This document shows positions 8,541 through 18,600 of a stretch of DNA of 64,000 nt, piece by piece; position 1 is the stretch's first letter, and each line of letters opens with the position of its first letter. The DNA is from Lacrimispora sphenoides. Lineage in GTDB: Bacteria > Bacillota > Clostridia > Lachnospirales > Lachnospiraceae. The notes below the pieces were generated by a model. The model searched no databases. It saw only the letters and a list, made by a program, of their open reading frames with translations, and was not told where the DNA came from. The stretch spans positions 2,978,501 through 3,042,500 of the forward strand of contig NZ_FOIP01000001.1 of the NCBI RefSeq assembly GCF_900105215.1. Reading direction: 5' to 3'. Made by a program: the position numbers and the translations under genes.

Positions 8541-9810
8541 TGGTCCGTTCCTCCTTTCCTATCCTAAGCGCCCTGGTCATACGATTCAGCAGGTCAATGG
8601 TCCTTTCATATCCTATGTGACCGTATAGGTCCAGTACGGGCACGCTGGGCGGATTGTTCCGGCCCCTGCCGCCCCAATCCCCCATCACCAGATCCGGTCG
8701 CAATTCTTCAATGATCTGCATGTCGGCCTGCTCATTAAGCATCAGGCAGATGATAGGGTTTATATCCTGCACGGTCAGCATCTCTTTCCAGTGATTGTCT
8801 GAGGGATAAAACTCCGCTATGTGAATCATGATGGGAGACATTCCCAGGTCCGATAAATAAGCCGACAAGGGCAGCGGCTGGACCGTGCCTAAGTTTGCGC
8901 TGATATACTGCAGGGTTTTCAACTGGGCTGCTGCCGCTTTCTGCGCTCTTTTCCCTTCTTTTTTCTGTTCGTCAAACTCATATGCCATCTCTAAGTCCAA
9001 ATACTGCCCGATCTGTGAATAAGTGCTTTCTATCTCCCGGACATTGTAAACATCGTGGAGGCTGACAAAAGGGATGTCATGCTCCTTAGCCATCCATTGG
9101 GCGAGAGAATCCATAAATGGGGAAAGGACGAGATTCAGTCTTGCGTCTCCGGAGGATATAAAGTCATCCAGCGAGGAATCAGGTGCCAAAAAGCGCAGGG
9201 GCACACCCTGCTGTTTTAGAAATGCAATCAGATGAGGCATGGGAACATGCTCCTCTAAGGCGCTGCGGCCAAGGACATTAACGGTCATTCCCTTACTGAC
9301 GGATTTTTCAATGGTCTTTCCCATTGCCAGAAGGGTTTTCCAATATCCTGGCTCATAGCCGCCGCATTTAAAATTCCCAAAGGGAAGGTGGATGAGCATT
9401 GCTTTTACCTCTGGCTGTATCTCAAGACAGATACTTTGCATATCAAGGCCAATGAGCTCCGGCACACAGGTGGAAAGAAGCAATATAAGCCTTGCACCGG
9501 CTTGATCCATTTCCCGGATGGCCTCCATCAGCCCTTTTCGGAATCCAAATACCACCTCTTTGCTGTCAAGGACGTAATTCCAATGAAAAGCCTCCTCCCC
9601 ATAAGGGGATGAAAGGGGGACGTTACGGCTGTAGTACCCGCATTCGGCGGTGCCGATCAGGAGTGTAGACACACCTCTTATGTTAGCGGCTAGTGCCAGA
9701 GCTGTGTGCATAGGGCAGTGGACGCCGGGATAGGCAGCAGGTGTCAGCTGGCGGACGGCAGTCATGCTCCTGACAGCTGACAGACATTTTAAATGTTTGA
9801 TATCGTTCAT
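8527..9810 (-). CDS. Nitrogenase-like component 1, NifD-type subunit
   Basis: Nitrogenase component 1 family protein, 427 residues. Three candidate cluster ligands are visible with family spacing: Cys32 (GVHCPMH), Cys57 (TAECGYY) and Cys115 ([11 protein letters not shown]). A Cys equivalent to the FeMo-cofactor ligand of NifD (Cys275) was not found in the corresponding region, which suggests an Fe-S-only catalytic dimer as in DPOR, COR and CfbD. The ATG overlaps the stop of the Fe-protein gene (ATGA). Together with 7317-8540 it should form the catalytic heterodimer that receives electrons from the Fe protein. A reductive role on a substrate brought in by the adjoining importer is inferred from the operon. 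Confidence 0.87.
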   Translation of the reverse strand: MNDIKHLKCLSAVRSMTAVRQLTPAAYPGVHCPMHTALALAANIRGVSTLLIGTAECGYYSRNVPLSSPYGEEAFHWNYVLDSKEVVFGFRKGLMEAIREMDQAGARLILLLSTCVPELIGLDMQSICLEIQPEVKAMLIHLPFGNFKCGGYEPGYWKTLLAMGKTIEKSVSKGMTVNVLGRSALEEHVPMPHLIAFLKQQGVPLRFLAPDSSLDDFISSGDARLNLVLSPFMDSLAQWMAKEHDIPFVSLHDVYNVREIESTYSQIGQYLDLEMAYEFDEQKKEGKRAQKAAAAQLKTLQYISANLGTVQPLPLSAYLSDLGMSPIMIHIAEFYPSDNHWKEMLTVQDINPIICLMLNEQADMQIIEELRPDLVMGDWGGRGRNNPPSVPVLDLYGHIGYERTIDLLNRMTRALRIGKEERTNGTV

Positions 9811-10559
9811 GACAACCCTCCTTCCAGAAGCAGTCGGGCGAGGTCCTGATACCTCTTTGCCATATGGCTGTCAGGAAATGCCTCAACCACAGTTTTTCCC
9901 TGTTCTTCCGAAAGCTGCACATAGGGATCCCGGGGGATATGAAAAAGGACGGAAGCGTCTATTTCATCGGCGGCTTTTTGTACAAGACCTTCTTCGCCGT
10001 CAAAGTTTTTTGCGTTGAAAATCAGACCCCGCAGACCGGCATAGCCTCTGGGCGCAAAGCTCTTGACCGCTTGCGCGATGTTGGCGGCAGCGTAAAGACT
10101 CATCATTTCCCCGGAAGTGACAATGCATACTTCGTCTGCGTAGCCGCCCCGGATGGGCATGGCAAATCCTCCGCAAACCACGTCGCCTAATACGTCATAC
10201 AGCACCACATCAGGAGAAAACACAGAATAAGCATCTAACTCTTCCAGCGTTTCAAATGCAGTAATGATACCCCGGCCGGCACAGCCCACGCCTGGAACCG
10301 GCCCGCCGGATTCTACACATAAAACACCGGTTTCACTTTTGAACACGATATCGTCCAGTTCTACATCCCCCTTATCCCGCAAAGTGTCCAGCACGGTTGG
10401 AATGTTTTTCCCGCCCGTTAAATTACGGGTGGAATCCGCTTTGGGGTCGCAGCCGATTTGCAGTACGGTGAGCCCCAGTTTTGCCATGGCAGCTGATAAG
10501 TTGGAAACCGTAGTTGACTTCCCAATGCCGCCTTTTCCATAAATAGCAATTCGTTTCAT
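9807..10559 (-). CDS. NifH-like Fe protein (ATP-dependent reductase)
   Basis: Homodimeric [4Fe-4S] ATPase of the NifH/BchL/CfbC family, 250 residues. Complete motif set: P-loop GKGGIGKST (residues 8-16), switch region DPKADST (38-44), cluster ligands Cys93 in GVGCAGRG and Cys129 in [10 protein letters not shown], plus Arg96 at the site that is ADP-ribosylated in NifH. It is somewhat shorter than NifH (about 290), lacking much of the C-terminal extension. It supplies low-potential electrons with ATP hydrolysis to the two component-1 subunits encoded immediately downstream. It follows the importer ATPase gene by 14 bases. Confidence 0.93.
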   Translation of the reverse strand: MKRIAIYGKGGIGKSTTVSNLSAAMAKLGLTVLQIGCDPKADSTRNLTGGKNIPTVLDTLRDKGDVELDDIVFKSETGVLCVESGGPVPGVGCAGRGIITAFETLEELDAYSVFSPDVVLYDVLGDVVCGGFAMPIRGGYADEVCIVTSGEMMSLYAAANIAQAVKSFAPRGYAGLRGLIFNAKNFDGEEGLVQKAADEIDASVLFHIPRDPYVQLSEEQGKTVVEAFPDSHMAKRYQDLARLLLEGGLS

Positions 10560-10573
10560 AGTATTAAACTCCC

Positions 10574-11359
10574 TTAGTCAATCAAATGGTATGAGATGCA
10601 GGCAGGTCTGCCGGTTCGGGGGTCGGCGGCTATTTCTGCATCGATATGAAAGGTTTCCCGCAAAACCCCGGGCGTCATGATCTCCTCCGGCGTACCCTGC
10701 GCTACAATGCTTCCACCCCGGATGGCCACGAGAAAATCTGAAAAGCGGGAGGCAAGATTTAAGTCATGGAGCACCATGGCAATGGTACAATTCCGTTCCC
10801 TGTTAAGCTTTTCTAACAGTTCCAGAACCTCAAGCTGATAGGCCATGTCTAAGTAGGTGGTGGGCTCGTCAAGTAAAATCAAGTCGGTCTCCTGGGCAAG
10901 AGCCATGGCAATCCACACTCTCTGCCGCTGCCCGCCGGAGAGGGCATCAACCGCTGCTGTTTCTAAACCGGTGAGCCGGGTCACCTCCATCGCCCATGTG
11001 ATTTTGTCCTCATCCTCTTTCTTTTCCTTGCCCAAACCATGACGGCGGGGAAAGCGTCCATAGGATACAAGCTCCCTCACGGTCAGACCTGCTGGCGCAG
11101 TGGGCGTTTGGGGCAATATGGACATCCGCTTTGCCACCTCTCTTGTGGGAAGGGCCTGGATATCACTGCCGTTAAGAAGCACCCAGCCTTTTTGCGGCTT
11201 AAGGATACGGCCGGCTGCCTTTAAAATGGTGGATTTTCCGCAGCCATTGGGCCCTATGAGGGAAGTGACTTTTCCATGGGGAATCATCAGATCCAGACAG
11301 TCCACCACCCGATGCCCGTCATAGGCCAGCCTCAATTTTTTTGTTGCTATTGCGTTCAT
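10574..11359 (-). CDS. FecE/FhuC-type ABC transporter ATPase
   Basis: ATP-binding subunit, 261 residues, of an iron-chelate/heme/B12-type importer. Seen: Walker [11 protein letters not shown]-loop (LPQTPTAP), signature LSGGQRQR, Walker B LILLDEP and the switch His in VLHDLN. The gene follows the second permease with a one-base gap, and precedes the Fe-protein gene. The family imports ferric siderophores, heme or cobalamin with two FecCD-type permeases and a lipoprotein, all present here. Specificity cannot be read from the ATPase. Confidence 0.93.
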   Translation of the reverse strand: MNAIATKKLRLAYDGHRVVDCLDLMIPHGKVTSLIGPNGCGKSTILKAAGRILKPQKGWVLLNGSDIQALPTREVAKRMSILPQTPTAPAGLTVRELVSYGRFPRRHGLGKEKKEDEDKITWAMEVTRLTGLETAAVDALSGGQRQRVWIAMALAQETDLILLDEPTTYLDMAYQLEVLELLEKLNRERNCTIAMVLHDLNLASRFSDFLVAIRGGSIVAQGTPEEIMTPGVLRETFHIDAEIAADPRTGRPACISYHLID

Positions 11360-11360
11360 T

Positions 11361-12407
11361 TTATCGCCTCATTTCTTTTTTCCGCCGGGAAAGCAGGTAT
11401 ATAAAGTACGGTGCACCGATTATGGATACCATCACTCCAGTGGGCAGTGATGACGGCTGGATGACAACCCGGGCAATGGTATCGGCTGCCGATACCAGCA
11501 GCGCTCCCAGCAGAGCGCATACGGGCAGGGCAATGCCATGCCCCGGCCCTACTATGCGGCGGGTGATGTGGGGAGCCATAAGCCCCACAAAGCTGATGCT
11601 GCCGCTTACCGAGACACAGGCGCCGGCTAAGGCTGCCGCCATGAGCAGAAGTTTTTTCCGTTCCTTGTCCACAGAAACGCCAAGGCCGGCAGCGGTTTCA
11701 TTCCCAAGACTCATAACATCTAAGATCTCTGCTTTGTATAAGGAGGCAGGAATCAGGATACACAGCCAGGGCAGAAGGGCGAGTACAAATGTCCAGTTGG
11801 CTCCCCAGATGCTTCCTGTCTGCCATGAGGAAACAAAGGCGTACTGGGTGTCATCAAGTTTAACCACCAGCAGGGTGGTCAGTGCGGATAACCCTGCCTG
11901 AATCGCGATTCCGGTCATCACCATGGATACAGGCGACGTACCTGCTCCTTTTTTACAGGAAAGGAAATAGACGAGAACTGCCGCAGCGCCTGCCCCCAAA
12001 AGCGCCAGAACAGGAAGCGTGAAAACGGCAAGGGGGGACCGGGGGCCAATGAAAAGTACATAAAGCACCACCATAAGCCCTGCGCCTGAATGGATGCCTA
12101 ACAGCCCAGGATCTGCCAGGGGATTTTTAGTGACCCCCTGCAAGAGACAGCCGGATACCGCCAGTCCGGCCCCCACCAGCATGGAAAGGACTATGCGGGG
12201 AAGGCGGAAGGAGAACAGGATCAGATTCTCTTTTCCCCTGCCCCCGCCCATCATGGCGTGGAGGATGTCTGAGGGGGAAAGCTTGCTGTAACCGGTGTTC
12301 AGGCTGATAAGACCGGACAGGATAAGAAGAGCAAAACATGTGCCTATAACCATCGTATTTCGCATTGTGGTCTTTCTTTTAAAAAGGTTTATTTTATTCT
12401 GCGTCAT
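11361..12407 (-). CDS. FecCD-type ABC permease 2
   Basis: Integral membrane subunit, 348 residues, about nine to ten membrane helices, of the FecCD/BtuC family. Family signatures: RLPRIVLSMLVGAGLAVSG near residue 70, NPLADPGLLGI and the coupling region SFVGLMAPHITRR. The ATG is preceded by GGAGGG and lies directly after the stop of permease 1. It pairs with the product of 12408-13445 to form the channel for a metal chelate. Confidence 0.92.
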   Translation of the reverse strand: MTQNKINLFKRKTTMRNTMVIGTCFALLILSGLISLNTGYSKLSPSDILHAMMGGGRGKENLILFSFRLPRIVLSMLVGAGLAVSGCLLQGVTKNPLADPGLLGIHSGAGLMVVLYVLFIGPRSPLAVFTLPVLALLGAGAAAVLVYFLSCKKGAGTSPVSMVMTGIAIQAGLSALTTLLVVKLDDTQYAFVSSWQTGSIWGANWTFVLALLPWLCILIPASLYKAEILDVMSLGNETAAGLGVSVDKERKKLLLMAAALAGACVSVSGSISFVGLMAPHITRRIVGPGHGIALPVCALLGALLVSAADTIARVVIQPSSLPTGVMVSIIGAPYFIYLLSRRKKEMRR

Positions 12408-13445
12408 TTAAGCAACCCTCCTTGTTTTCTGCGACAGATATAGAAAGAAGGGAACGCCGATGAGGGAGGTGATCACGCCCAAAGGAACTTCAAATGGCGG
12501 GTTTACCGTCCTTGCGCCTAAATCTGCCAGAACCAGAAGAAGGGCTCCCAAAACAGCCGCGGAGGGGATTATTTTTTTATAGTCCACGCCCACGAGAAAC
12601 CGGGCTCCATGGGGGATGATGAGACCCACAAAGGAAACTGATCCTACCACCGATACAGAAATACCTGCCAATGCAAGCACTACAAGTGTGCAGAGACAAT
12701 GGATAAGGGCCGTGTTAAGTCCAAGCCCTGTGGCAACATCCTCACCCATATTCAGTATGGATACATAGGGGGAAAGCAATAACGCACACAGCAGGGCAGC
12801 CGAAACAACAGGCGCAAGAATATAAAACTGCTGCCACGTTACGTTTGCCACGCCCCCCACGGTCCAAAACAGCACGTCCCTTCCTGCATCAAAGCCCAGG
12901 GCGATTCCCTGGCTAAACGCCGACAAAAGTGCACTGATTGCAGCCCCGGCCAGCACCAGGTCCATAGGACTCCTTCCGCCTTTGTGGGAGGCGGCAATGC
13001 CGTTAATCAGAAGGGCGCCAAGGGCCGCACCCAGAAAGGAGAAAATAATCAGCATGCCATAGCTTATCCCCGGCATAAATGCAAAGCACAATGCAATTGC
13101 AAAACCTGCGCCTGCATTGATCCCCATAAGCCCTGAATCGGCCATGGGATTGCGGGTGGTTCCCTGCATAATTGCACCAGCTACGGCAAGAGCCGCGCCA
13201 ATCAGGCCGCTGATGAGCACTCTGGGCAGCCGTAAGTCTATGACCATAAGGTGCTGGGGGTTCCTGCTGTCAAAATGTGTGAAAGCGTTAACAACAGTAT
13301 CCATAGAAATGTTTGCAGTGCCTTGTGTAATGGAAATACACAAAAGAAGCATTAATAAAATCATTCCGGCAGTAATGAGAGGACGCAGCGGGATAACACG
13401 CCTATGGTTTCCGCTTTTCATGGGTTTGTGTTTATGGATCATCAT
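12408..13445 (-). CDS. FecCD-type ABC permease 1
   Basis: Integral membrane subunit, 345 residues, FecCD/BtuC family, with LRLPRVLISGLIGAALAVAG, NPMADSGLMGI and SFVGLIIPHGARFLVG as signatures. The ATG overlaps the stop of the lipoprotein gene (ATGA), so the two are coupled. Together with permease 2 it forms a heterodimeric channel. The N-terminal about 20 residues are strongly basic. Confidence 0.92.
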   Translation of the reverse strand: MMIHKHKPMKSGNHRRVIPLRPLITAGMILLMLLLCISITQGTANISMDTVVNAFTHFDSRNPQHLMVIDLRLPRVLISGLIGAALAVAGAIMQGTTRNPMADSGLMGINAGAGFAIALCFAFMPGISYGMLIIFSFLGAALGALLINGIAASHKGGRSPMDLVLAGAAISALLSAFSQGIALGFDAGRDVLFWTVGGVANVTWQQFYILAPVVSAALLCALLLSPYVSILNMGEDVATGLGLNTALIHCLCTLVVLALAGISVSVVGSVSFVGLIIPHGARFLVGVDYKKIIPSAAVLGALLLVLADLGARTVNPPFEVPLGVITSLIGVPFFLYLSQKTRRVA

Positions 13446-14434
13446 TTGATTGCCCGTACCAGCTTTTTGGCAGTTAACTCCATGGCTAAGGGCCCAAAGG
13501 TGTTAAGGGAGTCATCAAAATAAAGTACATTGCCATTTTTTACAGCGCTCATATTCAGCCAGACTGATGAAGCTTCCTGGGATTTTACAAATCCTTTGGC
13601 GGTATCAATATAGTCCATGAAGATGATGTAATCCGGGTCCATATCCGCCACCGCTTCCAGGGAGAAGGTTTCATAACCAAAGGTATATCCCTTGGGCGGA
13701 GTGATGCCGAAAGCATCGTAATAGCTGCGGCTGCCCCGGGCAACAAATGCCTTGCCTCCGCTGGTGCGGAAAATAGCAACGGTTTTATCCTGCTGACTTA
13801 ACACTTTATGGGCTGACGCTATGGCGTCCTCAGTTTCCTTGATGATTTTCCCGGCCACATCTTCCCTGCCCACGAGTTCTCCGCAGGCAAGGGTCTGGTT
13901 CTGCCATGTGTCACTATAGTCCAGCAGTACTACGGGGGCGATCTGATTTAACTGGTCATATATTTCGTCCAGACCTGTGTGCCCGGCAAAAGTTACGATC
14001 ATATCTGGTTTCGCTTCCAGAACCGCTTCCAGATTGATTTCCCGTGCACTTCCAAGATCCATGATTTCTTCGGTACCGCCATAAGGAATCAGTGTTTCAT
14101 AGGTTTCCAGAGCCTGCTGAGCCGTTCCTGCTGAAGCCCCTGCCGAGGCGGCAACCGGAGTGCCGAGTGCAAAAAAGTATTCCAGATAGTTGGAATGGAG
14201 AATGGCAATGCGCTTAGGCTGGCTGGCCAGGGTTATAGTATGGCCGCCGGCATCTGTTATGGTACGCGGCCACGAAGAATCTTTGGAAGTATCCGGTACC
14301 TGCGGTTTTCCGGATTCTTGTGTACCAGTACTTTCTGTTGGTAAGGGGGTTACTGTCTGCTGTTCCTTTGAACAAGCGGATAACAGTCCGGCAGACAAAA
14401 GCAGTGCAAATAAAATAGAGATTTGTTTTTTCAA
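13442..14434 (-). CDS. FecB-type substrate-binding lipoprotein, TTG start
   Basis: Receptor of the importer, 330 residues. Signal peptide with lipobox LLSAC (lipid attachment at Cys21), a Thr/Ser/Pro linker, then the helical-backbone receptor fold starting at WPRTITDAGGHTITL with PKRIAILHSNYLEYFFALG typical of the iron-chelate group. The start codon is TTG, placed 7 bases after AGGAGG; no ATG is suitable. It is the first gene of the seven-gene minus-strand operon ending with the nitrogenase-like enzyme. The ligand (ferric siderophore, heme, cobalamin or another chelate) is not determined by sequence. Confidence 0.9.
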   Translation of the reverse strand: MKKQISILFALLLSAGLLSACSKEQQTVTPLPTESTGTQESGKPQVPDTSKDSSWPRTITDAGGHTITLASQPKRIAILHSNYLEYFFALGTPVAASAGASAGTAQQALETYETLIPYGGTEEIMDLGSAREINLEAVLEAKPDMIVTFAGHTGLDEIYDQLNQIAPVVLLDYSDTWQNQTLACGELVGREDVAGKIIKETEDAIASAHKVLSQQDKTVAIFRTSGGKAFVARGSRSYYDAFGITPPKGYTFGYETFSLEAVADMDPDYIIFMDYIDTAKGFVKSQEASSVWLNMSAVKNGNVLYFDDSLNTFGPLAMELTAKKLVRAIK

Positions 14435-14455
14435 TGTAGCACCTCCTGAATTATT

Positions 14456-14509
14456 GGTTAGACGAAACTAACTCCTGGATAATATATCAAACCATGGTGC
14501 TTATGTGAA
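14456..14509 (-). promoter_or_regulatory. Promoter and palindromic operator of the importer/nitrogenase-like operon
   Basis: On the minus strand TTCACA (14509-14504), a 17-base spacer and TATATT (14486-14481) form a plausible promoter. Directly downstream is an 18-bp near-palindrome at 14473-14456, AGTTAGTTTCGTCTAACC, between the -10 box and the ribosome site. Fifteen of its 18 bases recur upstream of the surface-protein gene at 15614-15631. The TTAG/CTAA half-sites resemble DtxR/IdeR-type iron boxes; that assignment is inference. Confidence 0.65.
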
Positions 14510-14562
14510 TGGCTTTATCCGTAATTTATATGGACATATCCTGAATTGTAGTTGGCAGCACG

Positions 14563-14592
14563 AAAAAACGCCCATGGAAAACTATGGGCGTT
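14563..14592 (-). terminator. Rho-independent terminator of the AraC gene
   Basis: Stem AACGCCCAT/ATGGGCGTT with an 8-base loop, followed on the minus strand by a run of six T (the A run at 14563-14568). It lies 17 bases after the AraC stop and separates that gene from the importer operon promoter. Confidence 0.85.
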
Positions 14593-14608
14593 TCCTTGTA
14601 CCGGCGGC

Positions 14609-15406
14609 TTATTCTTCCCTGAATTTGCTTGGAGGCACTCCAAAATGTCTCTTAAATATGCGGCTAAAATACAGTGCATCCGGGTAGCCTGTTTGCTCCC
14701 CTATGGTTCCAATGGGAATGGAGGTTGTAACAAGCAGCTCCCTGGCGCGGTTTAGGCGGTACGTCCGTAAATAATCTGCCGGCCCCATGCCTGCATACTT
14801 TTGAAAAACATAAAACAAACGGTTTTCATTAACTTCGTTTTGTCTGGCAAGTGAATTTACGGTTAAACCATCCATGTAGTGGGTATGGATGTACTCCGAT
14901 ACCGATTCAAAAAGCTCCTGTGCGCCGTACCTTGTCTGGTTTCTGGCACACAAGAATGTCTCCTCCAGCACCCGGCGGAACAAGGTTTCCGTTTGAAAGA
15001 CCGCAAGACCGCCGGGCCGGTTAGAGGTTGCGTATAAATGATGAAGCATATCATACAGCTGGGGGCTTTGTCCGACGGCTATGCTGAAATGGGTATTCCT
15101 CAATTTCATGTGAGGTGATTCGTTGTAAGTTTCATAAAGAACAGAAACGAATTCCCAGTCTTCGTCTCCAATGACACGCTTGCGCATGGCGGTGTTTGCC
15201 GAACCATGGATAACAACTCCTGGTTTGATAAAATATGGCGTATCGTTAAACTGGTATTCAGCGCAGCCGGAAAGCGGGAATATAAACCCCGGATAAGATG
15301 CGGTTCTTTGTATACCCTTACTACCGGCTGGTATTTTATAACGGTATACCCCTTGTACTTTAAAAAGTGTGGCTGCAAAATGCTCTACAATCGTATTTAG
15401 TTCCAT
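14609..15406 (-). CDS. AraC-family transcriptional regulator
   Basis: Regulator of about 265 residues. The N-terminal part is a cupin-like ligand-binding domain (GVYRYKIPAGS...GFIFPLSGCAEYQF...YFIKPGVVIHG); the C-terminal about 100 residues are the double helix-turn-helix domain ending with IGEQTGYPDALYFSRIFKRHFGVPPSKFR. Start chosen at 15406 (GGAG eight bases upstream) over the ATG at 15412, which would leave only two bases. It is transcribed toward the importer/nitrogenase-like operon and divergently from the large surface-protein gene, so it probably controls one or both. AraC proteins next to siderophore importers often sense the imported chelate. Confidence 0.87.
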   Translation of the reverse strand: MELNTIVEHFAATLFKVQGVYRYKIPAGSKGIQRTASYPGFIFPLSGCAEYQFNDTPYFIKPGVVIHGSANTAMRKRVIGDEDWEFVSVLYETYNESPHMKLRNTHFSIAVGQSPQLYDMLHHLYATSNRPGGLAVFQTETLFRRVLEETFLCARNQTRYGAQELFESVSEYIHTHYMDGLTVNSLARQNEVNENRLFYVFQKYAGMGPADYLRTYRLNRARELLVTTSIPIGTIGEQTGYPDALYFSRIFKRHFGVPPSKFREE

Positions 15407-15573
15407 TGCCATGGCTCCACATCACATTCCTTAGATAATAAAAGTATTGATAGTATCACATAGAAAGGTCCTCTGTCTAAAACCTTACCGTATCATCATA
15501 CCACAGGTCCTCTGCAAGGAAAAAGGAATTCGGGCTGTTGAGAAAAAGACTCATTCATTCTCTCATATCATCA

Positions 15574-15631
15574 TTGACAACCGATAACCTCCCCGATATA
15601 CTGAGATGGCAATGGTTAGTTGAGACTAACT
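15574..15631 (+). promoter_or_regulatory. Promoter and palindromic operator of the surface-protein gene
   Basis: Near-consensus promoter TTGACA (15574-15579), 17-base spacer, TATACT (15597-15602). The palindrome GGTTAGTTGAGACTAACT at 15614-15631 covers the expected transcript start and ends just before the ribosome site AAAAGGAGG. It is the reverse-orientation counterpart of the site at 14456-14473 (15 of 18 bases identical), which points to one shared repressor. Confidence 0.75.
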
Positions 15632-15646
15632 TAAAAGGAGGATGGA

Positions 15647-18600
15647 ATGGTTAAGAAAAAGTTGATTCAAAAAACAGTGGTACCAATATTGACAGCCGCT
15701 TGTGTACTTTCCCAGTTCGGCATAGCCTGGGCGGGTATAACAGGAAGCTCCCAGACAAGCAGAGACGGGGGCATATACACGCAGGGCGACTGGAAATATG
15801 AAAATGATGGCTGGAAACATTATGAGGCCTCAGGCAGTATAAGCGCCGGTTGGATTAAAAAGGCGTCGGGCTGGTATTATCTTCACCCGGAAAACGGTGC
15901 CATGATGACAGGATGGTTTCAGGATGAAAAGGGAATAAGATACTATCTGAACACTTCCAATGATGGGACAGAGGGCCAGATGCGCTCCGGCTGGTACCAG
16001 GCTGGCGGCGGAACATGGTACTTTTTTAATACGGCCAATGATGGAATCCTTGGAGCCGTGAAGACAGGGTGGCAGTGGATTGACGGTTATTGCTATTATT
16101 TTAATATTGCTGACGGAGCAGATATGGGAAGGATGTATACAGGCCAGACTACCCCGGATGGATATTTTGTAAATGGCGACGGCCGATGGGCGGAGTCTGA
16201 CGGAACTGTTCATTACGAGGCCGGAAGAGGCCTGGCCTCAGTGCCTGCAGCAGAAAGCGCAAAGAAAGCAGCATCTTCTGGTGGAGGAAGCAGTTCTTCC
16301 GGAAGAGGCGGTTCCTCAGGCGGAGGCAGTTCCTCGGGGAATGAAAATAATGGAGGTAACTCCTCAGGCAATGAGAATAACGGAGGCAGCCCCGGCGGGA
16401 ATGAGGGCAATCCTAACGAAGAGAATAACAGCCAGGAAGGTAAGGATGTTTTTGTTCATGCAGAAAAGACAAAGCTGGTAGATTTAGGCTGGATCCAGTA
16501 TGCAGTTATCGCGTTCCAGGAAGGAAGTATAGATGATTATACCATTGATGTGGATGGGACAGATATTACGGACGTATGCACAAACGTAGATGATGACGGA
16601 ACTGTGGTCAAGTGGCAGACGACCCTATGGAAGCCGAATACCATCACTGTTACCAGAATTTCTGACGGCAAAGAGCAGGGCATAAAGGTTGGAAAGGGCT
16701 CTACGGCAGAATTGCCGGAGAGAGGCAGCCTTGATTCAGCCCCAAGTGCGATCCTGACCAACGGATCTATATCTGTCTTTGACTATTGGCTGGATAATTA
16801 CGATAAAGACGGCAATGTGCGTGTAAGGCCTGAGAAGACTACCTTTCATTTAAGCGGAAAGAATCAGGAGACTTCTTCTGATGTACCTGCCGATTATTAC
16901 TTGCCGGATACCATGATTGATAAAGACGGAAAGGGCAGGATCCAGCTTAAGCTGTCCTTAAAGACTCTGGCACAGGAAAATTGGTTTGACCAGCTGAAAA
17001 CCATTAAGGTTCTGGATACTGAGAACTCTATTTTAAACAAGAACCTTGTTTTTACAACTGTTCTCGAAACAGAATATGGAAAAACAGGAGTAATTACCAT
17101 CCAGCTGCCTCAGACCAACCTTTTTGTCCGGGGGCGTTATCAGCTGAACCTGTCTTCCGGATACAGCAAGGCAACCATGAACGTGCCCCTTCATCTGGTG
17201 GATAACAGGCTTTTTGCGATGAACTTAAATACTTTAAACCCGAGCCCAAAAGAGGGAGAAGACTTTGCTTTTGATATTGTGGGACCGGAGGGAGAAAGCT
17301 TTGGAACAGAGATCCTGTCTCCGATTTACAGGGTAGATTTAACGATGCCGTCAGGTAAAGTAAAGTCTCTTACAAAAATAAACCAATGGTATGAGATTGG
17401 TCCCATGCTTCATATCTGCGGTACGGATACAGATGACAATGTGATTACCGATGAAAGCGGCATATATACGGTTACGGCATATGCAAACGGCTACCAGACA
17501 ATGTCTAAGAAAGTAGAAGTTGGCAGCAATTCACAGACCAGGGCAGATGACCTTAAAATCTTTGCAGTAGCTAAACCTTACGGCATTGACGCCATGTCCA
17601 GCGCAACTGTTGCCATACCGGATGGCGGCAGTTCCGGAGGCTCTGGTTCTTCCGGAGGTTCAAAAATGAACGGGTACCTGATATTTGACCATGATCTGCT
17701 GGCGAACGCATTGATATTACATGAGATCGATGATGTAAATGAGGACAGCGAGGCAGTAGTGCAGTGGTGGTATGACCAGAAAGCACAAGCTGTTATGGAT
17801 GAAAACGCTGAAATTTTTTATGATTTTACCCACTATTTAAATGCAGTTAAAGATGGAAAGCTGGGGACAGGAGAATATCTTTCCTTTGAAAAATATAAGG
17901 AGACCCAGACCGGAGGAGAGACTGGAAACCGCCCATACCAAATTAAGCGGGTCCTGGAAGATGGAAAATTAGGAACCGTTGAAAGTCTGCTTTCCGTAGT
18001 AGGAAAGACGGCGCCTGCCCTTAAGGGCGCAGAAGGAAAGCTGGGCGAGGATCTGGTGCTGACCTCTGATAAGGAGTATATTTCTAAAATAACAGCACTT
18101 TATCTGGACAATTCTGCAATCGCACTTAGAAGTGACGATTATATTACGGCTTATAAGATCAGCGAGGCAAAGGAAAGCGTTACCCTCCTGTCAAAAACAG
18201 AAGGAACTGGAGGCGGTACGCAACAGCTAACGGAAGAAGAGCACAAGCTGCGAATTGTGGCAGAGGGGTACAAGGAGCAGACGGTTGTTTTACATGTGGT
18301 AAAGGAATTGGAAATGTTTAAACTTTCTCTTGCTGAGAATCCAAACAAAGCAGAAGCTGAGGACGCGGCAGCTTACCGCGTAGGACAAAAGGTTTTCATC
18401 AATGCTTCAGCCGATGAAGACGATGAAAGCCAGAAGAAGCTTCGCGGTGACTTTGTGAAGAATTTAACAGGGATGACCCTGACTGACCCGGATGATAATA
18501 CAAGGAAAGTGCTTTCCAAAGAACAGGGTGGAATATTCAGCCAGGATAATTATGAAAAAGGAGATTATTCTTTCACGCTGCAGAAAGATCTATTTCAGAA

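Noticed and set aside
7317..10559. Classical nitrogen fixation (nifHDK)
   Set aside because: Subunits are too short, a FeMo-cofactor Cys ligand was not found, and nifB/E/N are absent; the genes sit with a metal-chelate importer.
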